Shown here piece after piece: positions 30,150 to 41,060 of a stretch of DNA of 64,000 nucleotides (positions are counted from its first letter, which is position 1; the number at the start of each line of letters is the position of its first letter). The notes under the pieces were generated by a model. It saw nothing but the letters and a program-made list of their open reading frames with translations. It was not told the origin of the DNA and did not search any database. The position numbers and the translations under genes are program-made. This DNA comes from Ophioderma brevispina (taxonomy: Eukaryota; Echinodermata; Ophiuroidea; Amphilepidida; Ophiodermatidae): assembly GCA_023653785.1 (NCBI GenBank), contig JAMKCH010011844.1, positions 62,001 to 126,000 of the forward strand, read 5' to 3'.

Positions 30150-32600
30150 ACTAGCCTAGATCTTAAGATAAGACACTCCTCCCAGTTGGCTCTTGTCTTG
30201 CATTCCAAATCACATAACTGCACATGAGGCTGTTTTAGACATATCGTGGTAGACATGGTTTCTTTTGGTTTTGGGACCAATGAACTTAAACTTGACGCAC
30301 CCTGTCATTGTTTTCATTAGTAATTACCACGGGATCCAATTTCAATACAGCTCAAAACACAAATATAATCACCAGAATTGATGTCTGAACTAAGGGGAGC
30401 GTATTTTTCAGTCTTGCGGTTATGGGCAGAAGTAATATTCATCTCGACTGAATGTAAGTTCAACTGCATTGATACGTTTCTGAGGGCAATTTTTTTTTTT
30501 TTTTTTGGGGGGGTTGTCACATAACAAGGTCAGGACGTTGACTGATTTTGGAAGGATATTTTGTGGGATGGTACTACCATCGATTGTAGAACCCGGAACA
30601 TCAGCATATATTTTCACCGCTGCGTCAGCAGGAAGATTGCCATTAAGATGTTAAGAATGGGTCAAAATGTGGAATTTGCCTCCATGGATATATCTTGGGT
30701 GCGGGAATGTGGGAGCAATTATTACGATATGGTGTAGAGTTTCGTATTGCCACAAAAAAAAAAAACATTACATTTAGTATTTGTCATTCCCCCAGTTTGA
30801 GATTTGTAAAAGGAGGCAGATAATCAATAAATGCCCGCACGGCAAAACTCAGGACGCCCTAGGGAGATCATAAATGAAAGATTTCCAATTAAGATCAATT
30901 TGTTCCGACTCAATGAGTTTAAGAAAGAGCCCTGTGGACAAGGGGGAGGATATATTCTCTCCAGAAGGCCTCCGCTGGGTGATGATAAGGCTTTTGATTT
31001 GTTCCTTAACATTTTCCATTTGATTTGACTCATTGGCACAGGATCAATAGGCGATTCTCAAGTTTCCTTCCATTTGCCATCCCATTTTTAGCCATTTCCG
31101 TTTCAATAGTCGTTCTTGGACATTTGGAATGGATGGCATGGAGAACACGTCATCAGCCTTTTATTCATCTACACCGGCGAAAGCAAGAGAGTGAGATTCG
31201 AGGTACACATCGGATATTTTTAGGGGATTAGCTAGGCCATATGGGCTATGATGAAAGCAGGGGAGGACCTCTAGTGATCATACCAGGTAGGATTGATAAC
31301 GTTGGGGTGCAATGATCTAAGTGGTTTAGTGGTCAAGCTGGGTGTCAGTGAGCTCATGGAACAGTCAAATGTACCTCAACGAGGGCAGCACATATTGCAC
31401 ATAAACTCCGTAGCTTGTTATTCTTGCGAATGCAGAGCTATCAATGTTGGAATGTACTCCGAGAGTTTAGTACATATTGCATATCAAAGTATCTTTAGTT
31501 TTACCTTAAATGTGATCTGACAACCAAGAAATTTTCAGGAGCCAATTTTTGAGAGTGACTTAAAAATTCTTACCAATCATAAAAGAAGTTTCAGCAGGTG
31601 CACCGCTCCGAATAGAAATATTATTTGCACTTGGTGGCTAAGAGAGTAAGGTTAATGTAGAACTGCAAGAATTAGTAATTTGTCCATTAATTTTGATGTC
31701 TGCGTTGTCAGAGGTATCAAACAAAAATCGTCAGCAAATGGAAAGAGTAATTATATTTCAACCCGTTTAATATTATAGCCCAAAAAGTTTTCTTTAGGTT
31801 TGAGATGCTGAAGTATAGGATTAAACACCTTCAAAAAATAATGGGGCTTAAGGATCACCTTGGAAGACTCGGTTAAACTGAAAGGGTTCAGAGGTCCAGT
31901 TCTTTGTTTTGACTCTACCATTTAGCCTTGATAAAGGCGTTCAACATAACTACAAATTGGACCAGGTGGTATATATTTCTACGGCGAGTTTTGTCGATCA
32001 GGTTATTTTCCCAGACCCAAAAGCATCTGCCAGATCGAAACAGGTAACATGGAGGGTTGCGTTTGTTCGCTTTGGCATGGGCGCAAATCAGCTCTGCATC
32101 ACAATGGTGTGCTCGTCGAGCACCGTGATACCTTGGAAGGAAAGCTTTTGGGTTGTGGATCAAGAAGCCTATTTGAAATGAGGTAAGTTTTCGAATCCGG
32201 TAGACATATTTGGGGTGGAATGGATAAAGTTTACCAACCACAGGATGAAGGAATCATCTGAAATTAGACGGATCTTCTTTTTCGCCAGCTTTATAAATTA
32301 AAGTCACTAGTAGTGGACCAATCAGTTGAGGTCACCCGTAGCAAGATAGCTTCGGAACGACAAAGTAGCAAAGAATGTTTGGGTGGCCGGTATAGTGTAG
32401 TTTCCTTAGAAGCCATACAGCAGTCCGTCAGACCGGGAGCTGAGGTTGGTGATTTTTTATTCAGAATTTTCCGAAGGTCACGTGGACGGATAGGGTCCAT
32501 ATGGAACGGGTGGTTATGATCATCCGTTGGTAAACACATGGAAACCAATTAGGTCTCCAGAAAATCACCGTTTAGACGTACCATATTTTGCGTTGTAATA
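30150..32600 (-). pseudogene. Decayed early-branching-type LINE, RT plus C-terminal domain
   Basis: Minus-strand non-LTR retrotransposon ORF broken by many frameshifts. Motifs in order: IRPRDLRKILNKKSPTSAPG (about 32490-32430, entry to the RT domain); the YLFRSGR frame beside CFDLADAFGS with the first catalytic Asp (about 32043-32013); VFQGDP (about 31870-31850); LPFADDFCLI, the catalytic Asp pair (31747-31718); a GS.KFLG motif (about 31540); then a linker and the C-terminal domain described separately. The DLADAFGS plus FADDFCL combination sets it apart from the Tx1-like and CR1-like LINEs in this window. The N-terminal region beyond 32600 is not recognisable. Confidence 0.75.
30317..30617 (-). 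pseudogene. Restriction-like-endonuclease-type domain of the LINE
   Basis: Two overlapping minus-strand frames join as one domain: KIYADVPGSTIDGSTIPQNI, then NAVELTFSRDE (about 30462-30430), then a frame switch to HNRKTEKYAPLSSDI and CIEIGSRG (about 30420-30325). The arrangement E-L-T...K-Y...E-I-G-S-R-G is what I know from the C-terminal PD-(D/E)XK-like endonuclease of R2/Hero/NeSL-type LINEs, which cut target DNA in place of an apurinic-type endonuclease. The first acidic (PD) motif is eroded here. A poly-T tract on the plus strand (30489-30504) disrupts the coding sequence. Assignment is inference from motif pattern. Confidence 0.55.
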
Positions 32601-33739
32601 TTGTTTGCAATTTGAATCCCAAAGGCAGGTGATATTATTTCTTCGCCCAGGGTGCCTTTGGCACATTGTCCTGCAATTCAAAAGTTTTTGTTAGTTTTCC
32701 TGGGTGTTGAGTTGTGGTTGAGTGATTTACCTCTTTTAGTTTGGTCGATCTTTTTTAAGTATTGGGGAGTCTAAGAGCATGTCTGAAGCTTTTTGTCTCG
32801 GTTTTGCATTTTTCCAAAGCCCGTTTCTTAATGAGTTTTGAGAGTTCTAGGACTTTTGTTAGAGAACTTGGCTCGTTTCAATATAAATGAGTTTGGGATG
32901 TTTCTCTGTATTTAAAAATTCAAGCTTTGGAACTGAGAAAATCCAGAAGAAAGGATAGTGACAAACTGCTTGGCTGCACTGACGGGATTAATGTTTTCAC
33001 AAGCCAAATCAAAATGCAATGGTCCGAGAAGAATGTATGGGGGGGGGGGAACCTCTTTTATATAGCTAGTCCACTGGTCTTGTGTAAGTGTTAGGGATGG
33101 AACGTACGAGCATCAAACTTGTTGTGGAGTACAATGCAGATGATCAGTAAGTCCGAGCGAAGTCACTGTACTAAGTGACCAAACTGGCCGTAGTGTTCTA
33201 TGTTGTATATTGGTATATTGAAATCCAGTCACAAGCAAGATGAAAAATGGAAATGAAAGAAACACTCACGATTTGCCAATAGAATGTCGTTCCAAAGTTA
33301 TTCCGGGGTATCCATGGATGAAAGCAAGACAGAAAATATAAAAATTACAATAAACACGGAAGACTGTAGTCAGTTACCCCATAAAAATTGCTTAGAGATA
33401 AACTCCCCCCGGGAGCAGCCGCCAAAAACCAGCGGCTGAACAAGGATATCCCCCAGCGACTCTGGCTTTTTGTGCCCTCTGTCGGGGTTCAAGCACTCTT
33501 CGGCGTATGACAATGCCGTTGGACAGGGCATAGCTAGGGAACCTCTGTGTCAGTTTTTTGTAAAGGTAACAACAACTTTGAAAAAAAAGGGAGCAAGGAA
33601 AAGGAACAAACATACAGGACGTCTAACCTTGTATAGCTCCCAACAAAAGGCATTTGTTACGTTAATTCAAACTTATGCATGGATTCACTTCACCTGGGTA
33701 GGGAACTCATTATGTAATCTTTCACCTACTCAATATGAT
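32601..33739. other. No feature recognised
   Basis: May include the unrecognisable 5' part of the minus-strand LINE. A run of about ten G lies at 33041-33050. A 102-codon plus frame (33470-33778) has no recognisable motif. GCATAGCTAGGGAACC near 33529 resembles the CGTAGC(C/T)AGG ends of MITEs elsewhere in the window. Confidence 0.35.
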
Positions 33740-34056
33740 GTGGCTGAAAACAAATTCCAAATTATGAGCAACATGTAGATGTAAGGTAGTAAAGATAGAA
33801 ATGGTAACTTATTATGTCATAAATGGGCTTTTTCTGACCCAATTTGTGCACGGCAATAACGACAATTTAGTTCTAAATTAAAGATTTGCTGGTAAACCTT
33901 GTTAAGTATCACCACAAAATTATATACACAAAAAAATCTTCCAAACTAATGAGCAAAAGGGTAAGATTTTAAGGTAGTAAAGATATAAAGAACTATTTCT
34001 GTCATACAATGGGCTGTTCTGCCCAATTGGCAAGAGAATCACGACAATTTATAGTT
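33740..34056. repeat. Tandem ~186-bp repeat, interrupted
   Basis: Two units share TCCAAA(T/C)TA(A)TGAGCAA, AAGGTAGTAAAGATA, ATGGGCT, CGACAATTTA and, in unit 1 only here, TTCTAAATTAAAGATT followed by CACAAAATTATATACA. The missing tail of unit 2 reappears at 39157-39215 (GTTCTAAATTAAAGATTGCT). The second unit has therefore been split by the sequence in between. Confidence 0.75.
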
Positions 34057-34560
34057 TTTGGTCATGAGCCCCATAACCGAATACCCTGCACCCCCCCGGA
34101 TTTTGGAGACCCATATTTTTGGAAACCTTTAACATATACTATCAAACTCAGGTTGTCGGCAAAAATCCCCATCCTGGGTTAAAGAGTGAGGGCCCCGCTT
34201 TTTCAAATGGCGGCCATAATTCACTTAATGCCCTTTTTTTGACAGTATATCTTAATTTTTGATCCCAATTCATTGCAATATGTGACTACTTAGTCGCACC
34301 AAACACACCAAGGAATAGGTGAACACTTTTGGCATGCTTAACCTGCATCTAGAGGGCGTATATTTCAAAAAGGCCACCACCAACCATGAAAAACCACGAG
34401 GTGTTATACACTTATACCTCTTTAAAGGCAAATACCGGTGTCACCTAATTTATATACTTTGTATGCACCTGGGTTAGTTTGAGGTAAAGTAACCACTTAA
34501 AAATGAACGTTAGTAGTGGCCTTAAAGTGTATATATAGAGGGGCGTATTAAAAATGGTCT

Positions 34561-34791
34561 ATGAAGTACTATACACTAGACAACAACCACAGCACTGATC
34601 ACCTGGAAACCGCCATAAACCATGGGTTTCTTGAGTCTTGTGTTGACGGATGGTTACTAAGTGACCAACAAGCTTCTTACTATGCCTGCTTGCGAGAGCT
34701 TCAGGGAAGGGAGTGTACGCGTGCGGACGTACAAACGCGTCCACATAAGTTGTGTTGTGTTAAGAAATATTATATAACGATGAGACATTGA
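34561..34791 (+). other. 76-codon open frame of unknown status
   Basis: A compact frame starting MKYYTLDNNHSTDHLETAIN and rich in C, H and Q near its end, within the 5.1-kb unit. The composition is more protein-like than neighbouring frames, but it is short, has no recognised domain and no splice context that I can defend. It could be a remnant exon of an element gene or chance. Confidence 0.15.
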
Positions 34792-35084
34792 AGGTAAGTA
34801 TATTCAACGGCAGAAAAATTATTTGTTGTATCGTTATATAAAACCAAATATTGATGCCAGGTGTGGACATAGTAAAAAGATATCACTCTGTAAAATTTGG
34901 AATGTTCCATTTCATCGGCTGCGCTCGTGAATAGAAAAATTCAAATTTGACATTGTGATATTATTACTATTTCCACGCACTAGGCATTAATATTAGTTGT
35001 ATACTAACGTACTTCAACACACAGGTTGGTTGGTTGTTAGTTCTATGTGGGGATCCGGGAGGGAAGGACCTGGGGGGAGCGTGC

Positions 35085-36330
35085 TCAATGAGCAGGTCGA
35101 TGAACCTTCATGTGACCGATAAAGTGAGTATGGACACCATTTTATTGCTGAAAATGCATAGATAGGGTTGGGTAGAATGAAGATGTGCCGGGTGCCACCT
35201 GGGCATCCTTGAGCATTTGAGAAATCCAAGATGGCGTAGCCATAAATGATAATATATATTTCAACAATATATATCAACTATGGGATGTACTAGATCTTAC
35301 TATAGGATCCAATGAACAAGTGCCATACACTTGTAACATTAAGTCATACTTCAAATTCAAAATGGAAGCCAAATCCCCAATAATTTTACAATATGCCATA
35401 TAACAGCAAATATCTGCAATAAAAATAGGAAGGAAGTACATCGGTTATGTTGCTAGACACCAATTAAAGGTATTTCTGATACTTTAATTAAAATTGTAAC
35501 ATGAGTCAATCAATTGAAGCCAAAACGGGAAACACAATTCAAAAAATACCTGGCCAATTTATAGTATTACAGCCTTCAAAATCGAAATCAACTGTGTCAA
35601 TGACATTGGAAATGTACCGTTGATTCTAAATCAATGAAAACATACATTTCCATTTGTTTTAAATGCCGCAAATCGAAATAAAACTAATATTGGGCACAGG
35701 TGTCAAAAATACCATAGGAATTACATTTTTTCACATATATTGCACTCAATTATTAATTTGATCCTTTTATTTATCCAGATTACCTGGTGTCACTTGGTTA
35801 TGATCATAGGACATTTCTAATTGTTTGCATTGAAACAATATTATACTGAAGGTAATATTTAGACATTTGGGTCCTGGATTGTTTGAAGATATTCGCGGTT
35901 TGGCTGCCATATGATTGACGTCAGTTACAACTTTGAAAATTCAGAAATGACATTTTGCGTCTAACAACATAATCTAAGTACTCATGTTTATTTGTTCTTG
36001 CAGGTATTGCTGTATATGGCATATTTTAAAAATTATTAGAGTGGCTTCCATTTTGAATTTGGAGTATGATTCAATGTTACACGTTACCATGCATTGTGAT
36101 GGGGTCTATAGTAACTCCATACTTGATAATATAGGGTTGATAGATAATTATCGTTTTTATGGCGACGCCATTTGGATTTTCTCGAAATGTCAAGGATGGC
36201 CCAGGTGGCACCCGGCAAGATGCTTATTCTAAACACCCTTATCTATAATGTTCAGCAGAAAAATTGTTGTCCATACTCAATTCTTACGGTCAGGCAAGAA
36301 GTGGGAACAGGGCTACCTGACTACATGGCC
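35085..36330. mobile_element. 1.25-kb fold-back element, copy 1
   Basis: The outer ~350 bp on each side are inverted copies: GAGTATGGACACCATTTTAT, GGTGCCACCTGGGCATCCTT, AAATCCAAGATGGCG and TACTTCAAATTCAAAATGGA at the left face their reverse complements at the right (for example TCCATTTTGAATTTGGAGTA at 36046). The unpaired middle (about 35450-35980) is shared with copy 2 at 42513-43767. Termini read (T)AGTCAGGTAG(N)CC. No coding capacity. The copies are diverged by many small indels, so both are old. Confidence 0.85.
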
Positions 36331-36649
36331 TTATTGTTCGGCATCGTGCCGGGCGACCGGCCCGAGAGTGCGGGAGCCGGGTCGTTTGTCTGGAAAAAGA
36401 CAATCTTGGAATGGGCGCACAGGATGTGCAGAAGTCAAAGGGAGACTCAAAGGGCCTATAGATGGGATAGACCCTAGTGTGAGGAGGAACCATTAGCGCG
36501 CAAGTCAATCCGGGGCACAGGTGTATGGCTTTCCGTCTGCGCGGGCCGTGCTAGGCGTCACCTTTGAGTGAACTGAGTCGGAGTGCCCCTGGAGCACGGT
36601 GATAGTTTACTTTGGAGTCACCTTTGGACTGCCCTCTCTATAAGACCCA

Positions 36650-37290
36650 CATCAAGATTGGCGTAGCTAGGGAGGCAAGGGGAGGGGGCACATGCCCGGA
36701 CACCACCTGATGGCGGGCAGGAAATGAATTATTGTTTGGAAAAATAAAAAGAAAAAAAAATACCGTTGGGTGTGATTTTGTGTTATTATACAGGAAGTTT
36801 AGTTCATCCGCTTCAAGATAAAGAGATAATGAGATCTCTTCCGAAGGCACTCAAACGATACTAAAACTGAGAGGTTCCGGGGTTCCGTCTCACCCTTGCC
36901 CACCCGACAGGGGCAGTAAAGTTCATCTGCTTCAAGATAATGAGATATTACTGAGATCTCTCCGAAGGGCACTCAAACATAATCAAGAGCTTCTCAAGGG
37001 CTCCGAACCGCTGGACGCCCGCCAGGGGCGTTTTTTTTTTTTTTGTATAGTTCATCAGCTTCATGATTGGGAGATAATCGAGAGCTCTCCCGATGCGTGA
37101 ACATGCTAAAAACCAAGAGCTGCTGGGGGCTCCGGCCCCTGGACACCCGCATACGTTAAGAATAAGTCATCTGCTTCAAGATACGGACATAACCCTTCCC
37201 GAAAGCACCGAACATGTTAAAACTCAAAAGCTTCCGGGGGTCTTCTGCCTGAACCACAACAAGGGGCTTTTCCCCCTTACCCTGTATGCC
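36650..37290. repeat. ~125-bp tandem repeat, about four units
   Basis: Each unit contains GTTCATC(T/C)GCTTCAAGATA, a GAGATCTCTCCGAAGGCAC block, AACATG(C/T)TAAAA and a GC-rich tail with CTTCCGGGGG and AGGGGC. Units begin near 36800, 36917, 37048 and 37155. The block starts just after GCGTAGCTAGGGAGGCAAGG (36662), similar to MITE ends seen at 27420. It may be the internal satellite of such an element. Confidence 0.7.
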
Positions 37291-38974
37291 CGCATTCCCT
37301 GAGATCAATGGGCGCTTGCCCTGTGATGGTCATGTGTGGTGTGGAGTATGCTGCCCTGTATGGGAGGGGTTCAGGCCCAGAAGCTTGACCGTCGTTGGAT
37401 ACCTTCCTGCCGCTTGTCGCGGGGGGTCTTCGGCCAGCTCCAGTGGACAAAAAAGTATACATGCAGCAGAGTAGCATGAATGGGCATAGCCGCCAAGTAT
37501 CTGGTATGGAGGGCCCTGTGCTTGGACAGGAGGCCGGCCAGCTGCTGACCGCCTTTGGTCCGGGGTAGTTTCTTAGGCCAGTACGTTCCTTGAAATAAGT
37601 CGTAAGGAAGTTTGGGGGAGCTTGGCTTATGAAAGAAAGCTTGCTGTCAAACCAAGTGGAGGGCACATCTATTGGTTTGAGCCTGTGTGCGCGTTTCTTC
37701 CGCCTGGGGCTGGCTTATACGGGGCTGAGGTCGGTGTCTCAGCTGATGAGATCAAGAATCGAGCCCGCCCGATAAAAGTTTTCCTGCAGAAGTGAGTCTA
37801 TCTGAAAGCAGACCAGGACAATGGAGCATCTCTTGTCTGCCCATGTTTTGTTGGTGTTGTAACATGCAAAGACAAGGGACTTGCACGAATTCAGTGAAGC
37901 AAGCCAGACGTCTCACACCTTGGCTCAGATTCACATTTGAGACCAATGGGTTTGGATAAAATAAGAAGAATTTCAAGTTTTAAGTCAGTGGTTATTGTTC
38001 AATGGCGATCTTTTAAGCAATGCTGTTTCCGTGGTATACAAGTAAAACAGCTACTTTGATCAGAAAGTGATCTTCTCTTTCCTCCTCCTCTTCTGGAGTC
38101 ATGTTTATTGTCTTCTTCTGGATCTCGATTATTCTTCCTCTACTATATGTCAGACAACTCTGTGCATCAAATCTCCTGATGGCCACTTGTCGGTATCTCG
38201 TGCACAATCATTTAACTTCCAACCATGATCATATGGTGAGGAAAATGTCTGACCTGCCACATCTGCCTGGTTACCAAGCCTGGAGGCTGATTAATTGCTC
38301 TATGGGATGGGCATCCTCGACAAAAATACTCTCATACGAGGCTCTCGGCACATCAGTCGATCTTCAAGGCTTAGGAAGTCATCGATATACTTGTCACGTT
38401 GATTTACCCAGTCTACCTGAGCCATTTTTGTAACAAACTCCCGACCCCCCTCCCCGCGATTTGTTACTTGAACATCCGATTCCTGTTAAATTGGTACCAC
38501 AGGATAGCTTAGAGTTTCTTCTTTCCATTGGTATCAAAATAAGGAACAACATCCCCATTATGAAGTCACTAGACGTCTATGTTGAAGAAAGTATGGAAAA
38601 TGCATGTACTGAATATATATGGTGGATGGAAATTGAGATTTCGCAATTTAGCGACTCAAAAACATTTATAGCACAAAATGCCTGTCATTTGTACTTAAAA
38701 ATAGGTAATTTCCAAGTAAGCCTAAAACCGCATGAAAAATTGATTATTTATCACCATTTTGGCTTAAAATTGATTTTCCCTATGTGTGTCTATGGAACTG
38801 ACCCAATTTTGGCCTAAAATGCGAACTTTAGGACGTACATTGTGGACGTAATGCTAGGCATTTTGGTACTCATTTTGGGTATCAATGAAAGAGGAGGGAC
38901 ATCAGTATCTATTGGTACCACAAAATCAAGTGCCTGTGATGGTTTGTGTTGTGTAGGATGTTGGTACTTCTCGC
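37291..38974. other. Unassigned interior of the 5.1-kb unit
   Basis: No recognisable gene. Frames of 110-129 codons (37277-37666 minus, 38101-38433 plus, 38461-38817 plus) lack motifs known to me. The last has a methionine start and low bias but overlaps AT-rich sequence. The region could hold decayed transposase sequence beyond recognition. Confidence 0.3.
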
Positions 38975-39156
38975 CCGAAGGGGTTGGTTGCATTTTGGCA
39001 GCCATTGAAAAAGTGCCCCCACCGTTTAACCCAGGGTGAGGATTTTTGCAGACAACCTCACTTCAGTTGCTTAGGGTATAAGATTCACAAAAAAATGGTT
39101 GTCTCAAAAATCCGGGGGGGGGTGCAGGGGGGTCATGGTAGCCCGGAGTCTATTAT

Positions 39157-40010
39157 GTTCTAAATTAAAGATTGCTGTAAACTTTTAATGTATCACACAA
39201 ATTATATACATGACCCATATTCAATCTCGATACTTCAACATAATACTACATCAATTTACGCTTACTAAGCGACAAAAAAAATATGTCAAACAAAACATTT
39301 GAAAGGAGGAGCTGTTAAAACGGCTTTAGGTTAGGTCGTAAAAGAATACATTTTGAAGTTTAAAACATGCTTGTCTCACTTAGTTATATGAACGGTTTTA
39401 CTTCAATACTTGATTTATCATCACAATTTGCGACGGTTAAAGCGAAATTCAATTTCGATGGAGAAAATTTGCATTTTGTTTTAAAACAGTCATGCTTGCT
39501 TCTAACAAAACATTGAGCAGGGGACAATTTAAGTTTACACAGGGTGTCAACTTTTTAAATGCCCCAATCCTGTTGACATGTGTGCCATATGTCATCTAAT
39601 CATAAGGATTCAAACAATGTATTAGTTTGTACACCTACGACAATGGTTTTGGAGTAGTTATAGGGTATTTAAAAATGATTAAAAAAATGTTTTTTTAGCT
39701 TTTTTTCAAAAAAAATTTTTTTTCCACCCCCCCAGTTGTCTTTTTATCAAAAATTTGGCCATTTAGAAGCTAAAATCGTGAAATGAATTGTAATTAGGAC
39801 AAAAATGAACGCAAAGCGCGCGCGAAATTACCATTTTAAAACTATTATGGTAAAATATTAGTTCTTTTTGGTCCAAAAACAAATGAACGGGCATCAACAA
39901 TTGGGGGGATGATCATATTGACCACCCCCCTCATCAAATTATGGGGGATAGACCCCCCCATCCCCATGAGGGGAATTGACGCCATATGTTTGTTAAGGTC
40001 ATTATGATTA
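39157..40010. other. Right half of the split tandem repeat, then unassigned
   Basis: 39157-39215 completes the repeat unit interrupted at 34056. The rest is AT-rich with T/A homopolymers near 39690-39723 and short inverted G/C runs at 39900-39965 (TGGGGGGATGATCATATTGA with CCCCCC blocks). No coding feature. Confidence 0.45.
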
Positions 40011-40014
40011 GATC

Positions 40015-41060
40015 ATATTGATAGATGGGGCTACTGAATCATGAAATAAAAACTTTAATGCATTAATGAGGCACCGGACGAAATGAAGACAAGATTCTGA
40101 AATCAATTATATAAGACTAAATTGCTTTTCTACAGTTGTCATCGCCACGCGGGACGAAATTGTCAACGGATTTGGCGAATATCAATAAAACAAAGTTGAA
40201 ATACAATGACACAAACGTGAACATCAGTTACAAAATAACTGAATTGGTTTTGCGTTTCTGGCGATTCAATTTTTCAGGACGAATTCCAAATGTCTTTCTT
40301 ATTAAAATCAATTACACAAGTGCGAAATTAACTGGGAAAACATATATTTACTAGTCAATTACCAATGCAACTGTGCAAAAATCTCAAAATATCCAGAAAA
40401 TTGGGGGCGCACTTCAAAAATGCACTGTTATTGCTTTAATTAGATATATGGTCTGGCATGGGTACTGATCATGAAATAAATACATTTTATTCCATTTAAT
40501 GAACACCCAACGAATATGAAAGACAAGATTCTTAAAATCAATAATAAAAGACGAAATCGCTTTTTCTATTCAGTAGTCATCGCCACGCGGGACGAATTTG
40601 CCAACAGATTTGATGAATATCAATGACACAAAGTTGAAATATAATGACACAAAAGTGAACATCAGTTACAGAATAATAAAACTGGTTTTGTGTTTCTCGC
40701 GATTCAGATTTTTAGGACGATTTCCAATGTTCCTTTTTATTAAAATAAACTAGTGCATCGCCCACCCGCGCTGCGCGCGGGCCCCCGCTAGGCCAAGTTA
40801 CACAATAATGACCCCTGGATGACCTTTGACCCCCAATGACCCCTCGAAAACGTGACCACAAAGCTCGTACGTCGGAGCTCTACCACCATACCAAAATTCA
40901 TATCCGTATGTTAAAGGACGCGAAACGCATAGCCGGACAAACAAACAAACAAACCCACAAAGTTTTTTTTTTTAGTAATATAGATTACACAAGTTCGAAA
41001 ATCAGTGGCCGCGAAATTAAGCTGCAAATATGGGCAAACAGGAACGCAACATTGGTAAAA
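40015..41060. repeat. ~430-bp tandem duplication, second copy interrupted
   Basis: Copy 1 (40015-40400) and copy 2 (40445-40749, resuming at 40984) share GAATCATGAAATAAA-type starts, AAGACAAGATTCT, GTCATCGCCACGCGGGACGA, ATATCAAT, ACAAAGTTGAAAT, GTGAACATCAGTTACA and ATTACACAAGT(G/T)CGAAA. Copy 1 reads straight through the position at which copy 2 is broken, which dates the interruption after the duplication. Confidence 0.85.
40750..40983 (+). mobile_element. 234-bp insertion with hairpin start and (ACAA)n end
   Basis: The inserted segment begins CTAGTGCATCGCCCACCCGC, whose CCGCGCTGCGCGCGG can form a short hairpin, and ends GCATAGCCGGACAAACAAAC followed by poly-T and TTTAGTAATATAGAT. The empty site is seen in the sister repeat unit (ATCAATTACACAAGTGCG). 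There are no terminal inverted repeats and no coding. The same right end occurs at 18434. Direct repeat near the end plus a poly-T tract could suit a SINE-like or Helitron-like unit; neither is established. Confidence 0.75.

Larger units (their letters stand above)
34057..39153. mobile_element. ~5.1-kb unit with ~200-bp terminal inverted repeats
   Basis: Left terminus blocks GGTCATGAGCCCCATAACC, TGCACCCCCCCGGATTTTGG and GGCAAAAATCCCCATCCTGG (34062-34185) are mirrored at the right by GGATTTTTGCAGACAACC, AAAATCCGGGGGGGGGTGCA and GGTCATGGTAGCCCGG (39040-39150). Pairing extends inward about 200 bp to the GGCGGCCAT region. The unit sits inside one copy of a ~186-bp tandem repeat, which shows that it inserted. 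Inside are a 1.25-kb fold-back element, a ~125-bp tandem repeat and unassigned sequence. No transposase is recognised, so it is a composite non-autonomous unit. The target duplication is unclear. Confidence 0.65.
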
